DNA of 64,000 bases from Polyangia bacterium (lineage in GTDB: Bacteria > Myxococcota_A > Polyangia > Nannocystales > Nannocystaceae), in the NCBI GenBank assembly GCA_030429545.1, contig JAUIFF010000009.1, positions 124,001 to 188,000 of the forward strand, given 5' to 3'. The number at the start of each line of letters is the position of its first letter. Position 1 is the first letter of the stretch. The notes beneath the pieces are model-generated. The model did not search any database. It was not told the origin of the DNA and worked only from the letters and a program-made list of their open reading frames with translations. Shown here one piece after another: positions 35,946 to 46,580 of this stretch. The position numbers and the translations under genes were made by a program.

Positions 35946-35980
35946 GCTGGCTACCGCAAACTTGGGTGGCGGTAGCCAGC
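35946..35980 (-). terminator. Strong hairpin terminator
   Basis: A perfect 12-bp stem GCTGGCTACCGC (35946-35957) / GCGGTAGCCAGC (35969-35980) is present. On the minus strand it is followed by GCGCCAATTTTTGG. It terminates the Cys-rich gene ending at 36040. Its T-tract overlaps the proposed start of the PLD gene. Confidence 0.8.
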
Positions 35981-36039
35981 TGCTTGATGAATATACAAGC
36001 TATAGCGAGGCCGTCGAGAACGAGAACCTGCCAAATGGC

Positions 36040-36918
36040 TTAACTGTGCCTGCGCCGACGGACCCAGGCGAGGCCCAACAACGCAGCCAGACCCCAGCCC
36101 CCGGCACCGCCGGTGGGGTCGAACGTACAAAACCCGCCACCACTGCCGTCGATGTCGATGTCACCCTTGCTGTCGCCATCGACATCGACGTCGACATCGA
36201 CCGTGAGATCGATGGCCTCAACCCCGATGGCAATCAGGGCATTGACGCAGGCGGTGAGGTCCGCTTCGGTGACGGCGATGTACTCTCCGTCGCAAAACAG
36301 TGCACCTTCGCCTGAACATTGGGCCATACAATCGACTTTGAGGTCGTACTCGCAGGTCTCGAACTCCTCGTCTTGGCAGGTTGTTTGGCAGTCCATGTTG
36401 GCCTGTGCCGTGCACGAGCCACCGCAACACTCGATGCAGTGCTCGACGCAACCTCCGTCGACGACGGCACATTGGACATCGCACTCGCCGTCGCAGGTTG
36501 CCTCGCACGAGGCCATACATTGAACCTGGTCGGTGGCGCCCTCACAGCTGGCCTCGCACGAGCCGACGCATTCGCCAAAGCAGTTGTGTTGGCAAATGAC
36601 ATTGACACCCAAATCACAGGACTCGAGGCAGCTCTCGGTGCACCCACCGGTGCACATCGGGTCGGCGAGGAGCGTACATTCCTCGCGGCAGACGTTGTGG
36701 AGTTGGGTGGCGCAGCTTTTTTTGTAGATGCCGAGCTCGTCGCAGTTGGCCGTGCAGTCGACACTACCTTTGATTGTACAACTACCAGCGGTTTCGAGGC
36801 GGATACCACCGCACTCGGGAATCCCGGCGGCGGCCGTCTGTGGCAGCAGGGTGGTGGCAGCGAGCAGCGCAGGAGCGCCAAGTAGGCGGAGGAAAGATCG
36901 GTTTTGTACGTATTGCAT
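36040..36918 (-). CDS. Cys-rich secreted protein with MYXO-CTERM-type anchor
   Basis: A 292-aa protein from ATG 36918 with a cleavable signal peptide ending A-A-A-G (about residue 31). The body has over 40 Cys in C-x3-C and C-x-x-x-C steps ('CTGGCTESCLESCDLG', 'CFGECVGSCEASC'), probably a chain of disulfide knots. An Asp/Val-rich calcium-binding-like stretch follows ('DVDVDVDGDSKGDIDIDG'). The end is Gly-rich, one short hydrophobic helix and R-R-R-R, the MYXO-CTERM surface-sorting pattern. It differs in sequence from the Cys-rich lipoprotein at 5449-6600 but shares its style. It is followed by its own terminator. Function unknown. Confidence 0.85.
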   Translation of the reverse strand: MQYVQNRSFLRLLGAPALLAATTLLPQTAAAGIPECGGIRLETAGSCTIKGSVDCTANCDELGIYKKSCATQLHNVCREECTLLADPMCTGGCTESCLESCDLGVNVICQHNCFGECVGSCEASCEGATDQVQCMASCEATCDGECDVQCAVVDGGCVEHCIECCGGSCTAQANMDCQTTCQDEEFETCEYDLKVDCMAQCSGEGALFCDGEYIAVTEADLTACVNALIAIGVEAIDLTVDVDVDVDGDSKGDIDIDGSGGGFCTFDPTGGAGGWGLAALLGLAWVRRRRHS

Positions 36919-37076
36919 GATGAAAGCCAAGTAAGTTGAAAACGGAGCGAATCCGCTGGCAGTATCGTAGCAAAAAACCGGGCCTGTGCCGCAACCTGTC
37001 TAAAAACACAGTTGCTCCCGACGCTCTGGCATGTGGGCCCTATTGCCCGGAGGTGCCCGGGGAGGTCGACCCGATA

Positions 37077-37601
37077 TTAGGGGACAGGTCGAAGGGCCAG
37101 GGGCAGGGGGTGGGCGGCCTCCGGGCGGTGAAAGTCGGGCTGGGAACCCCCCGCAGGAAATGCCGAGAGGTAGCGACGGTTTGGCGGTCGGCCGTGGATA
37201 GCGTGGGCGTTGTAGGTACACATACCTTCGGGCAGGGTTGCCCGGTCGATCACAGCACGCCCGCACCAGCGACCGTGCTGGATGCTCGCCGCAAATACGA
37301 GTGTGGGTTTTTCAGCTACGATCGTGCGCACCCCCGCCAGTTGCAAGACGAGGTAGTGCCCGTGGGGCCCGAGTTCGACCTCGAGGTAGCGCTCGTCGGC
37401 GCCAAACAAAAATAGCTCCACGACCTCGTAGTCCCACAAACGCGGGGTTGGGCCGGGGTGTTGTGGCGGTGCCGGATCGTTGTGAAACGGCGCGTCGATG
37501 TCGACGACAAGGCCGTTGTCATGCCGCTGTAGGTCAAGTGTGATGTGCTCGCCGGGGGCGGCAGGCGCTCGATCCCACAACTCGGTGATTGCGATTTTCA
37601 C
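37077..37601 (-). CDS. UPF0462 family protein (C4orf33-like)
   Basis: A 174-aa beta-sandwich protein from GTG 37601. The match to the UPF0462 family rests on 'WDRAPAAP', 'VDIDAPFHNDPAPPQHPG', 'LWDYEVVELFLFGADERYLEVELGPHGHYLVLQL' (read in parts), 'YNAHAIHG' and 'PDFHRPEA', all typical positions. The family is best known from animals and scattered bacteria, and its function is unknown. The fold may resemble a carbohydrate-binding module. The long upstream frame to 38060 is non-coding in character. Iterated-motif site 37211-37220 is inside. Confidence 0.82.
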   Translation of the reverse strand: MKIAITELWDRAPAAPGEHITLDLQRHDNGLVVDIDAPFHNDPAPPQHPGPTPRLWDYEVVELFLFGADERYLEVELGPHGHYLVLQLAGVRTIVAEKPTLVFAASIQHGRWCGRAVIDRATLPEGMCTYNAHAIHGRPPNRRYLSAFPAGGSQPDFHRPEAAHPLPLALRPVP

Positions 37602-37726
37602 AGGTTTTGCGGTGTAGCACGCTGTCGCTGCCGGCTGCACGCGACATCGCCCGCTGGGCCAAGAAGTTCGGTGGTCTCGCCCGGCGAGGTGGACAGGTAC
37701 GCACGACTGGCTGCTACTGTGAGTAG

Positions 37727-38506
37727 GTGGAGTCCCACGCCCGAGCCGAGGTCGACGAGCCCGAAGGATTTGCTTCGGTGGTCGCGGACGGTCCGGCCGC
37801 GCTCGAGGTGTCTTCCCCTGGATCGTACGCGGCCGTGGTGGCTGCACGCGAACCGGAGGGACCAGAGTCTGAGTTCGATGCTCTGGTTTCAAAACCCCAT
37901 CCAGTGTCGGATGGTCAACCGGAGCCAGAGGACCCGGTGGTCGCCCTCGTTCGCCAGCAGCGAAAGACATTTGTGCGCAAACGTCTTGCATATACAGGAG
38001 CTGCTGCACTCGCGGTTGCGGGCTTTTGCCTGGTGATGAGCGTGAGCCTGTGGGCGGCATTTATTGTATTCTCATTCTTTTTGCTGGTGTTTATTTTGGT
38101 GCCGTCGTTTGCCCTGGTCGCGCCCATTGTTTCGGATGTGCTGGGCCATGTCCGTGTGTATCGGGCACGCAAGCGGCTCGGGCCGGCGGGCGCTTCGATC
38201 GACCGCAGCCACCTATCCAAGCGGTTGCGCGTGCTCGTACTCGACGCCCGCAACCTGTTGCTCGCGGTTGAAGACCCGGACATGCGCGACCGGGAAATCG
38301 AACGGTTGGTCTGGGACTTTCGCCGGCGACTCGACCGTTTGCCCGAGCCCGACCGTGTGTGGCTCGAGATGGGTGGTGCCCGGCTTTCGCACACCTTGGA
38401 ACTCGCGCGAGGCCAGCGGGTCAAACTCCACCGCGAAACCCTCGGCCGCGAACTCTCGGCGTGGGTCGAGATCTGTGAAACGCCGCGGCAGCAGAGTTAT
38501 CGCTAG
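37727..38506 (+). CDS. Membrane protein of unknown function
   Basis: A 259-aa protein. An acidic Pro/Glu/Ala N-terminal tail of about 75 residues is followed by two adjacent transmembrane helices (about 85-130: 'GAAALAVAGFCLVMSV', 'AAFIVFSFFLLVFILVPSFALV'). A basic helical cytosolic domain of about 120 residues follows ('LRVLVLDARNLLLAVEDPDMRDREIERLVWDF'). TACTGT (37715-37720) ends 6 nt before the GTG start, an excellent leaderless arrangement. No family is recognised. Iterated-motif site 37987-37996 codes part of the region just before the first helix. Confidence 0.8.
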   Translation: MESHARAEVDEPEGFASVVADGPAALEVSSPGSYAAVVAAREPEGPESEFDALVSKPHPVSDGQPEPEDPVVALVRQQRKTFVRKRLAYTGAAALAVAGFCLVMSVSLWAAFIVFSFFLLVFILVPSFALVAPIVSDVLGHVRVYRARKRLGPAGASIDRSHLSKRLRVLVLDARNLLLAVEDPDMRDREIERLVWDFRRRLDRLPEPDRVWLEMGGARLSHTLELARGQRVKLHRETLGRELSAWVEICETPRQQSYR

Positions 38507-38679
38507 GTGCGAGCCGACACACGGGCACGATGGGCTTCGAGCCAGAGATTTGCGCGCGCGCTTGGAGTGCGAGCAAACACCGGAAATCGTGTGAAATTCG
38601 CGGGGGCCGGTCCCGGATGTGACCGGAGTCGTATGGGCTGTTTTGCCGAACCCACGATTTTCGAGCTAGCTTGCGGCCC

Positions 38680-40500
<1,821 letters not shown>

Positions 40501-40508
40501 GTGAGTCG

Positions 40509-40536
40509 CGCGACAGGGCCGGTTGACCTTGTCGCG
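40509..40536. terminator. Hairpin between convergent glnS and lipoprotein genes
   Basis: CGCGACAGG (40509-40517) pairs with CCTTGTCGCG (40527-40536) with one bulged base. A second small stem AGGCC/GGCCT lies at 40552-40566. There is no T-tract, so the assignment rests on location. Confidence 0.45.
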
Positions 40537-40577
40537 GCTGGTTGTCGCTGGAGGCCTATCCGGCCTGCTTACGACCT

Positions 40578-41213
40578 CTAGAACTTACACTTGCCGCTGC
40601 TGCATGAGCCTCCGGGGCATTCGGAGTTGAAGGCACAGCGGCCATCTGGGGCGTTGGAGCACTTGCCACTGTTGCATTTCGCTCCGTTGCCGCCGCAGTC
40701 CGAATCGAACCCACACTTGCTGCCTTCGGTGTTGGCACAGCGCCCGCTGTTGCACTTGACCCCGGAGCCGCAGTCGGAGTTGAAGCTGCAGTTTTTGGGA
40801 AGGCTCGACGAACTCGACGAGCTCGATGAAGTGGGGGCCGGTGGGGGCGAGGAGCTCGATGAACTCGATGAACTCGATGAACTCGGTGGTGGGCTCGGTG
40901 GCCGGGCAGCACGGGCCGCTTGTTGGCGACGGTAGGCAGCTTGGCGTTCGGCAACTTCGGCCGACGAGTACATCTTGCAGATTCCAATGATGCTACAATT
41001 GATTTGATAGGTGTCGCTGCGGTCGCACCCTTGGGCCGTATATTCGGCCCCGGTCAAGGCCGAGCGCTGTTCGGCAACATCGACTTCGTCGGCTGCACAG
41101 TTAAAGTCGGTCGCCGCCCGGGTTCGCGTCATTTTCTCGAAGCGAGAGGCACACCCTGTAAGGGTGAGGGCGAGGACGCCAGCGGAACACAACCAGTACG
41201 ACACTCGGATCAT
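40578..41213 (-). CDS. Cys-rich lipoprotein with Ser-rich linkers
   Basis: A 211-aa lipoprotein from ATG 41213 with lipobox L-T-G-C (about residue 21). The N-terminal 90 residues have paired Cys ('DFNCAADEVDV', 'CSIIGICKMY') of a small conserved-looking module. Two poly-Ser/Pro stretches follow (coding repeats around 40810-40890). Three tandem C-x4-D-C-x-G-x-x-C-x-x-G-x-C units end the protein ('CSFNSDCGSGVKCNSGRC', 'CGFDSDCGG', 'CAFNSECPGG'). This is the EGF/Dickkopf-like knot frequent in myxobacterial lipoproteins. Function unknown. Confidence 0.82.
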   Translation of the reverse strand: MIRVSYWLCSAGVLALTLTGCASRFEKMTRTRAATDFNCAADEVDVAEQRSALTGAEYTAQGCDRSDTYQINCSIIGICKMYSSAEVAERQAAYRRQQAARAARPPSPPPSSSSSSSSSSSSPPPAPTSSSSSSSSSLPKNCSFNSDCGSGVKCNSGRCANTEGSKCGFDSDCGGNGAKCNSGKCSNAPDGRCAFNSECPGGSCSSGKCKF

Positions 41214-41323
41214 GGGCGCGACTGTAGCTTGATATCAGGCCTGTTGAGGTGACAATTTGGCGCCACATTGCCATGACTTCGACGCTCACGCCGAAAACCC
41301 CCACAAATATGCTACGAGGACGC

Positions 41324-44300
41324 TCAGGCGTCGCTTTGCGTGGCCCAGGCGTCGCGCTTACGCCCGGGAAGAATCTTGTAGCAACACGGAATCACGATGA
41401 GTGTGAGCAGGGTGGCAACCGTCAAGCCGCCGATAACTGCCACTGCAAGTGGTTGGCGCAGGGCCGCACCATCGCCAAACCCGAGGGCCATTGGCAAGAG
41501 CCCGAGTACCGTGGTTGCGGTTGTCATGAGAATTGGACGGACGCGCAGCTGACCAGCGGTAAGTAGTGCCTCCGAGACATCCATGCCCTGGCCACGGCGG
41601 TGATTGACGGTGTTGATCAGGACGATCGCGTTGTTGACCACAATACCGCCCAAAATAATCGCGCCGATACCCACCATGGCGCTGATCGGTGTTTGCGTGA
41701 CAACGCAGGCTAAAATGACCCCGACGATCGAAAGAGGCACCGTCAGCATGATCAAAAACGGGTGGTGGAGACTCTCGAACGACGAGGCCATCACAACGTA
41801 GATCAGAAACAGTGAGATCATGCCGGTGAACAACAGGCTGTCGAGCGATGCGCCCATTTCCTCGGCCTGGCCGGCAATTTCGGCGGTGACCTTCGGATCG
41901 GTTGTATGTTCATCGAGTGTGCGCTGGACTTCGGTGGCCACGCCCGCGAGGTTGGAGCTGTCGAGTCGGGCGCGGATTCGCAGGCCCCGGCGGCCGTCGA
42001 TGCGCCGGATTTCCGCGGGCCCGGTCGCTGGTGCCAACGAGGCGACAGCCCGCAGCATCACCGGGACGTTGTTGACGACCCCAACTTGGATGGCGGCGAC
42101 GTCCTCGATGTTGCTGCGATGGACCCGGGGTAGTTGTACACGCACGTCGAGCTGGCGATCGGAGGTGTACATCTTGGTGGTGAGCTCGCCCTGGATCGAG
42201 CGTTGGACAGCTGTGGCGGCCGTGTCGACGGCGAGGCCGAGTTTGCCGAGGCGCTCGCGGTCGAAGTCGACCCGGACCTCGGGGCGGCCCGCGAGATCGT
42301 CTGGGGCGATGTCGACAATGCCCGGCACCTGCTGGAGGTTGGGCAACAGGGCGCGCGCGTGTTCGATGGCCGATGGCAGGTCTTCGCTAAACACCTGGAC
42401 TTCGATCGGCGCATCAAACGAGAACAGTTCGGGGCGTCCGAGGCGAACCGTGGCTTCGGGGTCGTAGGCCGAGGCCTCCATTTTGGCGAACAGTTGTTGC
42501 TCGACTTTGGCGCTGCGCTGCTCGTCGATGCCCGGCCGCAATCGGACATTGATCTGGGTGAGGTGGGTGCCGGTGACGCTGCCGGTGGCACTGTTGCCGG
42601 CCGTCATGCTGCCGACTCGGGCAAATACTTGGGCGACATCGGGATGCCCCTGGGCCGCAGCCATCACCCGCTGGGCGAGGTGGGTTGTGCGTTGTAACGA
42701 GCTGCCCTGGGGAAGCGAAATCTGGACATAAAACTCGCCCTGGGCGACCTCGGGGATCAGCGTGCGGCCGAGGTTGTCGGACAGTCCAACGCTGTAGACA
42801 CACAGGGCGATCGAGCCCATGACCACGACGTGGCGCAGCCGCAGTGCGACGCGCAAAACCCCGGGATAGGCCCGTTCGACGAGCTCGTAGGCGTAGGTCA
42901 GTGGGCGGGCGACGGTTGCCAACACTGTCCCGGTGGCGTGGACGACAATCATGAGCAGGCGAAACACCAGGGCAGGGGCCACGACAAGCCAGGCGAGTAG
43001 CGATTTTGGCGACTCGCTCGCGTCCTCAGACTTGCCGCCCAGCGATTGCAGCACCGGCACCAGCGTGAGGCTGACGAGCATCGACGAGATGATGCTGAAC
43101 GACACCGCGTAGCTGAGGTCGCGGACAAGCTGCCCGGCGACGCCTTCGACAAACGCCATGGGCAAGAACACCGCGACCGTGGTGAGGGTGGAGGCGACGA
43201 CCGAGGGCGCAACCTCGGCCGTACCGACCGTCGCGCTCTCCCGCGGGTTGAGGTTTTGCGGATCTGTTGTCTCGCGTACCCGGGCGATCGACTCGAGCAC
43301 GACGATCGCGTTGTCGACCAGCATGCCGACGCCGAGTGCGAGGCCGCCAAGGCTCATGAGGTTGAGCGAGACATCGAGCAGCTGCAGGGGGACGAAGGTC
43401 GCCAACAGCGAAATCGGGATGGTCGTGGCGATCACCAGGGTGGCCCGGAGGTCGCGCAGGAAAAACAACAGCACAAGCACCGCCAGGGCACCGCCGACGA
43501 GCGTGTTGTCGCGCACTTCGCGAATGGCAGACTCGATAAACGCCGCCTGGTTGCTCAACACGACCAACGACTCGCCCTCGGGTAGCTGCACCAACCCCTG
43601 CCCGCGAGCGGCTTCTTCGACCGCGTCGATGACATCGTTGGCGACCGACACCGTATTGGCGTCGCCCTCGCGATAGACCGCGAGTTCAACAGCTTGGGAG
43701 CCCTCCACGAGCGACAACTCCTCGCGCTCTTTGGGAGCGCGGCGAACTTCGGCGATGTCGCGGACCCGCAGCTCGGCGCCGTCGATGCTGCGGACGATGA
43801 TAGCTCCCAGTTGCTCCGGGGTGCGGGCCTCGTGGACCGTGCGGATCAGGAATCGATCGCGGCGTTGGGTGAGCGCACCGCCCGGACGATTGATGTTGTC
43901 GCGCTGGATCGCCAGGATCACCTCGTCGGCCGTTACCCGGAGGGCGGCGAGGCGAGCCGGATCGAGTTCGACAAGGACTTCTTCCTCGTCGCCGCCGTGT
44001 AGCTGCACAGCTGCGACCCCGGGAATCTTCTCGAGTGCGCGTTTGACTTGCAGTTCGGCATGGCGGCGCAGGGTTGTGAGGTCGCCAGCGGCTTCGTCGT
44101 CGTCTCGGCTTTGCTGAGTGGCCCGTTGCGCTGCCTGTTCGCTGTCATTTTCGTGGCGGGCGACCAGCGCGAGCCGCAGGATCGGTTCTTGCGAGGGGTC
44201 GTAGCGGAGTACGACGGGTCGTTCGGCGCCCTGGGGCAGGACAATGCGGTCGAGTTTTTCGCGGACATCGTCCATCGCCCGGTCCATCCCGGTACCCCAG

Positions 44301-44593
44301 GCGAAGTCGAGGACAACTTCGCTTTTGCCTTCGCGCGAGGTCGACTCCACCCGGACAACCCCGGGGACTGCGCCCACGAGTTCCTCGACGGGGCGCGTGA
44401 TCAGCTCTTCGACTTCGGTCGGTGCGGCGTCGGGATACTCGGTTTGGACGGTGATGCTCGGGTAGCTGAGGCTCGGCAGCAACGACACCGAAAGGCGGGT
44501 CAATGCGACCAGGCCAAACAACATGATGGCGATCGTCACCATCGTGGTGGTGACTGGCCGCAGCACCGTCTCTTTGATCAGACCGCCCGCCAT
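41324..44593 (-). CDS. RND efflux transporter permease subunit (HAE-1-like)
   Basis: A 1089-aa inner-membrane proton-driven pump. The first helix follows 'LIKETVLRPVTTTMVTIAIML'. The first periplasmic domain has 'YPSITVQTEYPDAAPTEVEELITRPVEE'. TM4 holds 'GVGMLVDNAIVVLESI' with the proton-relay Asp. The second half repeats the fold and has 'IILGGIVVNNAIVLINTV' near TM11. An insertion after TM6 makes it a little longer than AcrB. ATG 44593 lies 4 nt after the stop of the adaptor gene, so the two are co-translated. No outer-membrane factor is adjacent. The substrate is not evident; the adaptor type argues for a multidrug-like rather than metal pump. Iterated-motif site 43998-44007 is inside. Confidence 0.95.
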   Translation of the reverse strand: MAGGLIKETVLRPVTTTMVTIAIMLFGLVALTRLSVSLLPSLSYPSITVQTEYPDAAPTEVEELITRPVEELVGAVPGVVRVESTSREGKSEVVLDFAWGTGMDRAMDDVREKLDRIVLPQGAERPVVLRYDPSQEPILRLALVARHENDSEQAAQRATQQSRDDDEAAGDLTTLRRHAELQVKRALEKIPGVAAVQLHGGDEEEVLVELDPARLAALRVTADEVILAIQRDNINRPGGALTQRRDRFLIRTVHEARTPEQLGAIIVRSIDGAELRVRDIAEVRRAPKEREELSLVEGSQAVELAVYREGDANTVSVANDVIDAVEEAARGQGLVQLPEGESLVVLSNQAAFIESAIREVRDNTLVGGALAVLVLLFFLRDLRATLVIATTIPISLLATFVPLQLLDVSLNLMSLGGLALGVGMLVDNAIVVLESIARVRETTDPQNLNPRESATVGTAEVAPSVVASTLTTVAVFLPMAFVEGVAGQLVRDLSYAVSFSIISSMLVSLTLVPVLQSLGGKSEDASESPKSLLAWLVVAPALVFRLLMIVVHATGTVLATVARPLTYAYELVERAYPGVLRVALRLRHVVVMGSIALCVYSVGLSDNLGRTLIPEVAQGEFYVQISLPQGSSLQRTTHLAQRVMAAAQGHPDVAQVFARVGSMTAGNSATGSVTGTHLTQINVRLRPGIDEQRSAKVEQQLFAKMEASAYDPEATVRLGRPELFSFDAPIEVQVFSEDLPSAIEHARALLPNLQQVPGIVDIAPDDLAGRPEVRVDFDRERLGKLGLAVDTAATAVQRSIQGELTTKMYTSDRQLDVRVQLPRVHRSNIEDVAAIQVGVVNNVPVMLRAVASLAPATGPAEIRRIDGRRGLRIRARLDSSNLAGVATEVQRTLDEHTTDPKVTAEIAGQAEEMGASLDSLLFTGMISLFLIYVVMASSFESLHHPFLIMLTVPLSIVGVILACVVTQTPISAMVGIGAIILGGIVVNNAIVLINTVNHRRGQGMDVSEALLTAGQLRVRPILMTTATTVLGLLPMALGFGDGAALRQPLAVAVIGGLTVATLLTLIVIPCCYKILPGRKRDAWATQSDA

Positions 44594-44597
44594 GGGC

Positions 44598-45872
44598 TCA
44601 CTTGCGACCCCGGCGGTTTTTACGTTTCTTGCGTTTTTCGGCCTGGCCGTCGCCATCTTTGGTCTTGTCGGCGGCCGGTTGTTTGGCGCTGTCGGCGGTT
44701 GGGCTGGTCGCCGGGGTGTCCGCGGGGACATCTCCCGCAACATCTTCGTCTGGCGTGGCCGGGACGGCTTTGATCGGCAGGCCCTCGGTGATCCCAGAAG
44801 AGCTGTCGAGCACGACCTGTGTGTCGGGTTGCAGGCCCGCGGTCACCTCAATGCGGTTTTCGCCGTCGAGACCGACTTCGATCCGGCGGCGGCTGGCCTT
44901 GCCGTCTTCGACAATATAGACATGCGGCTTACCCTCGACATCGAACACTGCCGAATGCGGCAAGCTCGGGGCGGCGCTGCGACTGTCGACCAATACCTTG
45001 GCCCGGGCAAACGCCCCCGGCACCGCAATCTCGGGAAACTCGGTACTGCGCACGGTGAACTTGACCGTCCCCGTCAGCGGATCGACCACCGGTGCGCGCC
45101 GCAGGATCTTGGCCTGAAACGCACTCTTGTCGAGCAGCTCAATGGCGACCTCCGAGCCGATTTTGACGGTCGCGGCCTCGGCTTCGGGGAGGTGGAGCTC
45201 TAGGTCGAGGGCCGACAAATCGGCGAGCGAAAACAGCGAAGTTGTCGGGCCGGCGAGGTTGCCGACATCGACATGGCGCCGCGTGATCGTTCCCTTAAAT
45301 GGCGCGCGGACCTCGGCCTGCCGCACCTGGTGACGCGACAACTTGGCGTTGGCGCGGGCTGTTTTGAGGGTAAAAAGTTGTTGGTCGAGTTCCTCGCGGG
45401 CGACCGCGTCTTGGGCGGCGATCTGCTCTAAGCGAGCGAGTTGTTGCTTGGCATTTTGCGCGGTGATCTGGTCGCGCGAGGCCTGCAGCTGAAAGGACCG
45501 GGCATCGAGTTTGGCGAGCAGCTGGCCAGCCTTGACGGTGTCACCCTCCTCGGCACCGAGTTTTTCGACCACACCCGACTGCAGGGCAACGAGCTCTGCC
45601 GTGCGCAAGGCCTTGAGCGTGCCCGAGGTCCGGTAATAACGCGACAGCGACGCGGGCCGCACCGTGGTGACGGTTACCGCGAGGGGGTCGGCTGATTCTC
45701 CGGACATGCCGCCTGGGCCACCGCGGCCTTTGCCCTTGCCCTTGCGGTCGCCCTTGCCCTTACCCTTACCACCGGGTTCTTCGGCGCCTGCCTGCGTGCC
45801 ACACCCGGCGACAACCCCGGGTCCACACAGGATGAGGAGCGCCGCAAGGGCGATTCGGCATTTGCACAGCAT
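44598..45872 (-). CDS. RND efflux periplasmic adaptor (membrane fusion protein)
   Basis: A 424-aa lipoprotein adaptor from ATG 45872, with lipobox V-A-G-C near residue 22. Immediately after it comes a G-K-G-K-G-K/D-R-K Lys-Gly repeat (coding 45710-45775). The lipoyl domain is split around an alpha hairpin: 'LVALQSGVVEKLGAEEGDTVKAGQLLAKLD' before and 'EVRAPFKGTITRRHVDVGNLAG' after. A beta barrel and membrane-proximal domain follow. The last 60 residues are disordered and end in a basic K-R-K-K-R-K tail. The gene lies just upstream of the RND permease with a 4-nt gap, forming a bicistronic unit. Confidence 0.93.
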   Translation of the reverse strand: MLCKCRIALAALLILCGPGVVAGCGTQAGAEEPGGKGKGKGDRKGKGKGRGGPGGMSGESADPLAVTVTTVRPASLSRYYRTSGTLKALRTAELVALQSGVVEKLGAEEGDTVKAGQLLAKLDARSFQLQASRDQITAQNAKQQLARLEQIAAQDAVAREELDQQLFTLKTARANAKLSRHQVRQAEVRAPFKGTITRRHVDVGNLAGPTTSLFSLADLSALDLELHLPEAEAATVKIGSEVAIELLDKSAFQAKILRRAPVVDPLTGTVKFTVRSTEFPEIAVPGAFARAKVLVDSRSAAPSLPHSAVFDVEGKPHVYIVEDGKASRRRIEVGLDGENRIEVTAGLQPDTQVVLDSSSGITEGLPIKAVPATPDEDVAGDVPADTPATSPTADSAKQPAADKTKDGDGQAEKRKKRKNRRGRK

Positions 45873-46103
45873 AGGTACGAGCAACGATGTACTAGAAAAT
45901 CTGGTGACTGTGGGCGCGATCGTGTCGCGTTTACACGCGGCTATCATACCGCAGCGACAGATCCGCGCTCTTCACAGTAGACCTGTAGCACATGACCCCG
46001 GTTTCACGCCGCGATGAGGGGGCGCGCACAGTTTGTGCCGATACAACATTGCCTCGCCGTGGTAGGGTTTTTGCTCGAGGCTGGGTTTTTGGCGACCGAA
46101 GCG

Positions 46104-46577
46104 ATGGACGACGGGTTCGATGTGACGACCGAGGCGGTGATCGGGGCAACACCCGAGCTCGTGTTTGAGTGGCTGCTCGATCAGGAACGAATCTGTGAGT
46201 GGGCCGACGGACTTATCGAGTATTCGTGGACCGAGCCGGGGCCCGTACAGGTCGGAAGCACCTACCACCAGGTGTTTCAACTCGGCGGCCGCCTGACCTC
46301 CGCGGTCGGCGAAGTGCTGGAGTATGAGCCTCCGCACCTTGTCGTTAGCCTGCTCGAAGCCCGCGGTGTGCGGGCGCGAAATGAGCTGCGACTGCACCCG
46401 GTCGAGCGTGGGACGCGTGTCGAGGTGCGGCATAGCGTGACGGTCCGCGGGCGTCTGGCCAAACTGCTGTTCCCGATCATGCGGGTGACGACGCAGCGGC
46501 GTATGGCCCGGACCATCGACACCCTCAAGCAACTCATCGAAGCCTCGTTGGCCTCCCCGAGCAGCGCGGCTTCTTGA
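46104..46577 (+). CDS. SRPBCC (START/Bet v1-like) family protein
   Basis: A 157-aa helix-grip protein from ATG 46104; the frame is open further upstream to 46014, but the domain begins here. It has 'VTTEAVIGATPELVFEWLLD' as first strand and helix, 'PHLVVSLLEARGVRARNELRLHP' as central strands, and a long C-terminal helix ('MARTIDTLKQLIEASL'). Such proteins bind hydrophobic ligands or act as polyketide-cyclase-like enzymes, but no specific residues identify the ligand here. It ends 3 bp before the convergent thyX gene. Confidence 0.82.
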   Translation: MDDGFDVTTEAVIGATPELVFEWLLDQERICEWADGLIEYSWTEPGPVQVGSTYHQVFQLGGRLTSAVGEVLEYEPPHLVVSLLEARGVRARNELRLHPVERGTRVEVRHSVTVRGRLAKLLFPIMRVTTQRRMARTIDTLKQLIEASLASPSSAAS

Positions 46578-46580
46578 GCC

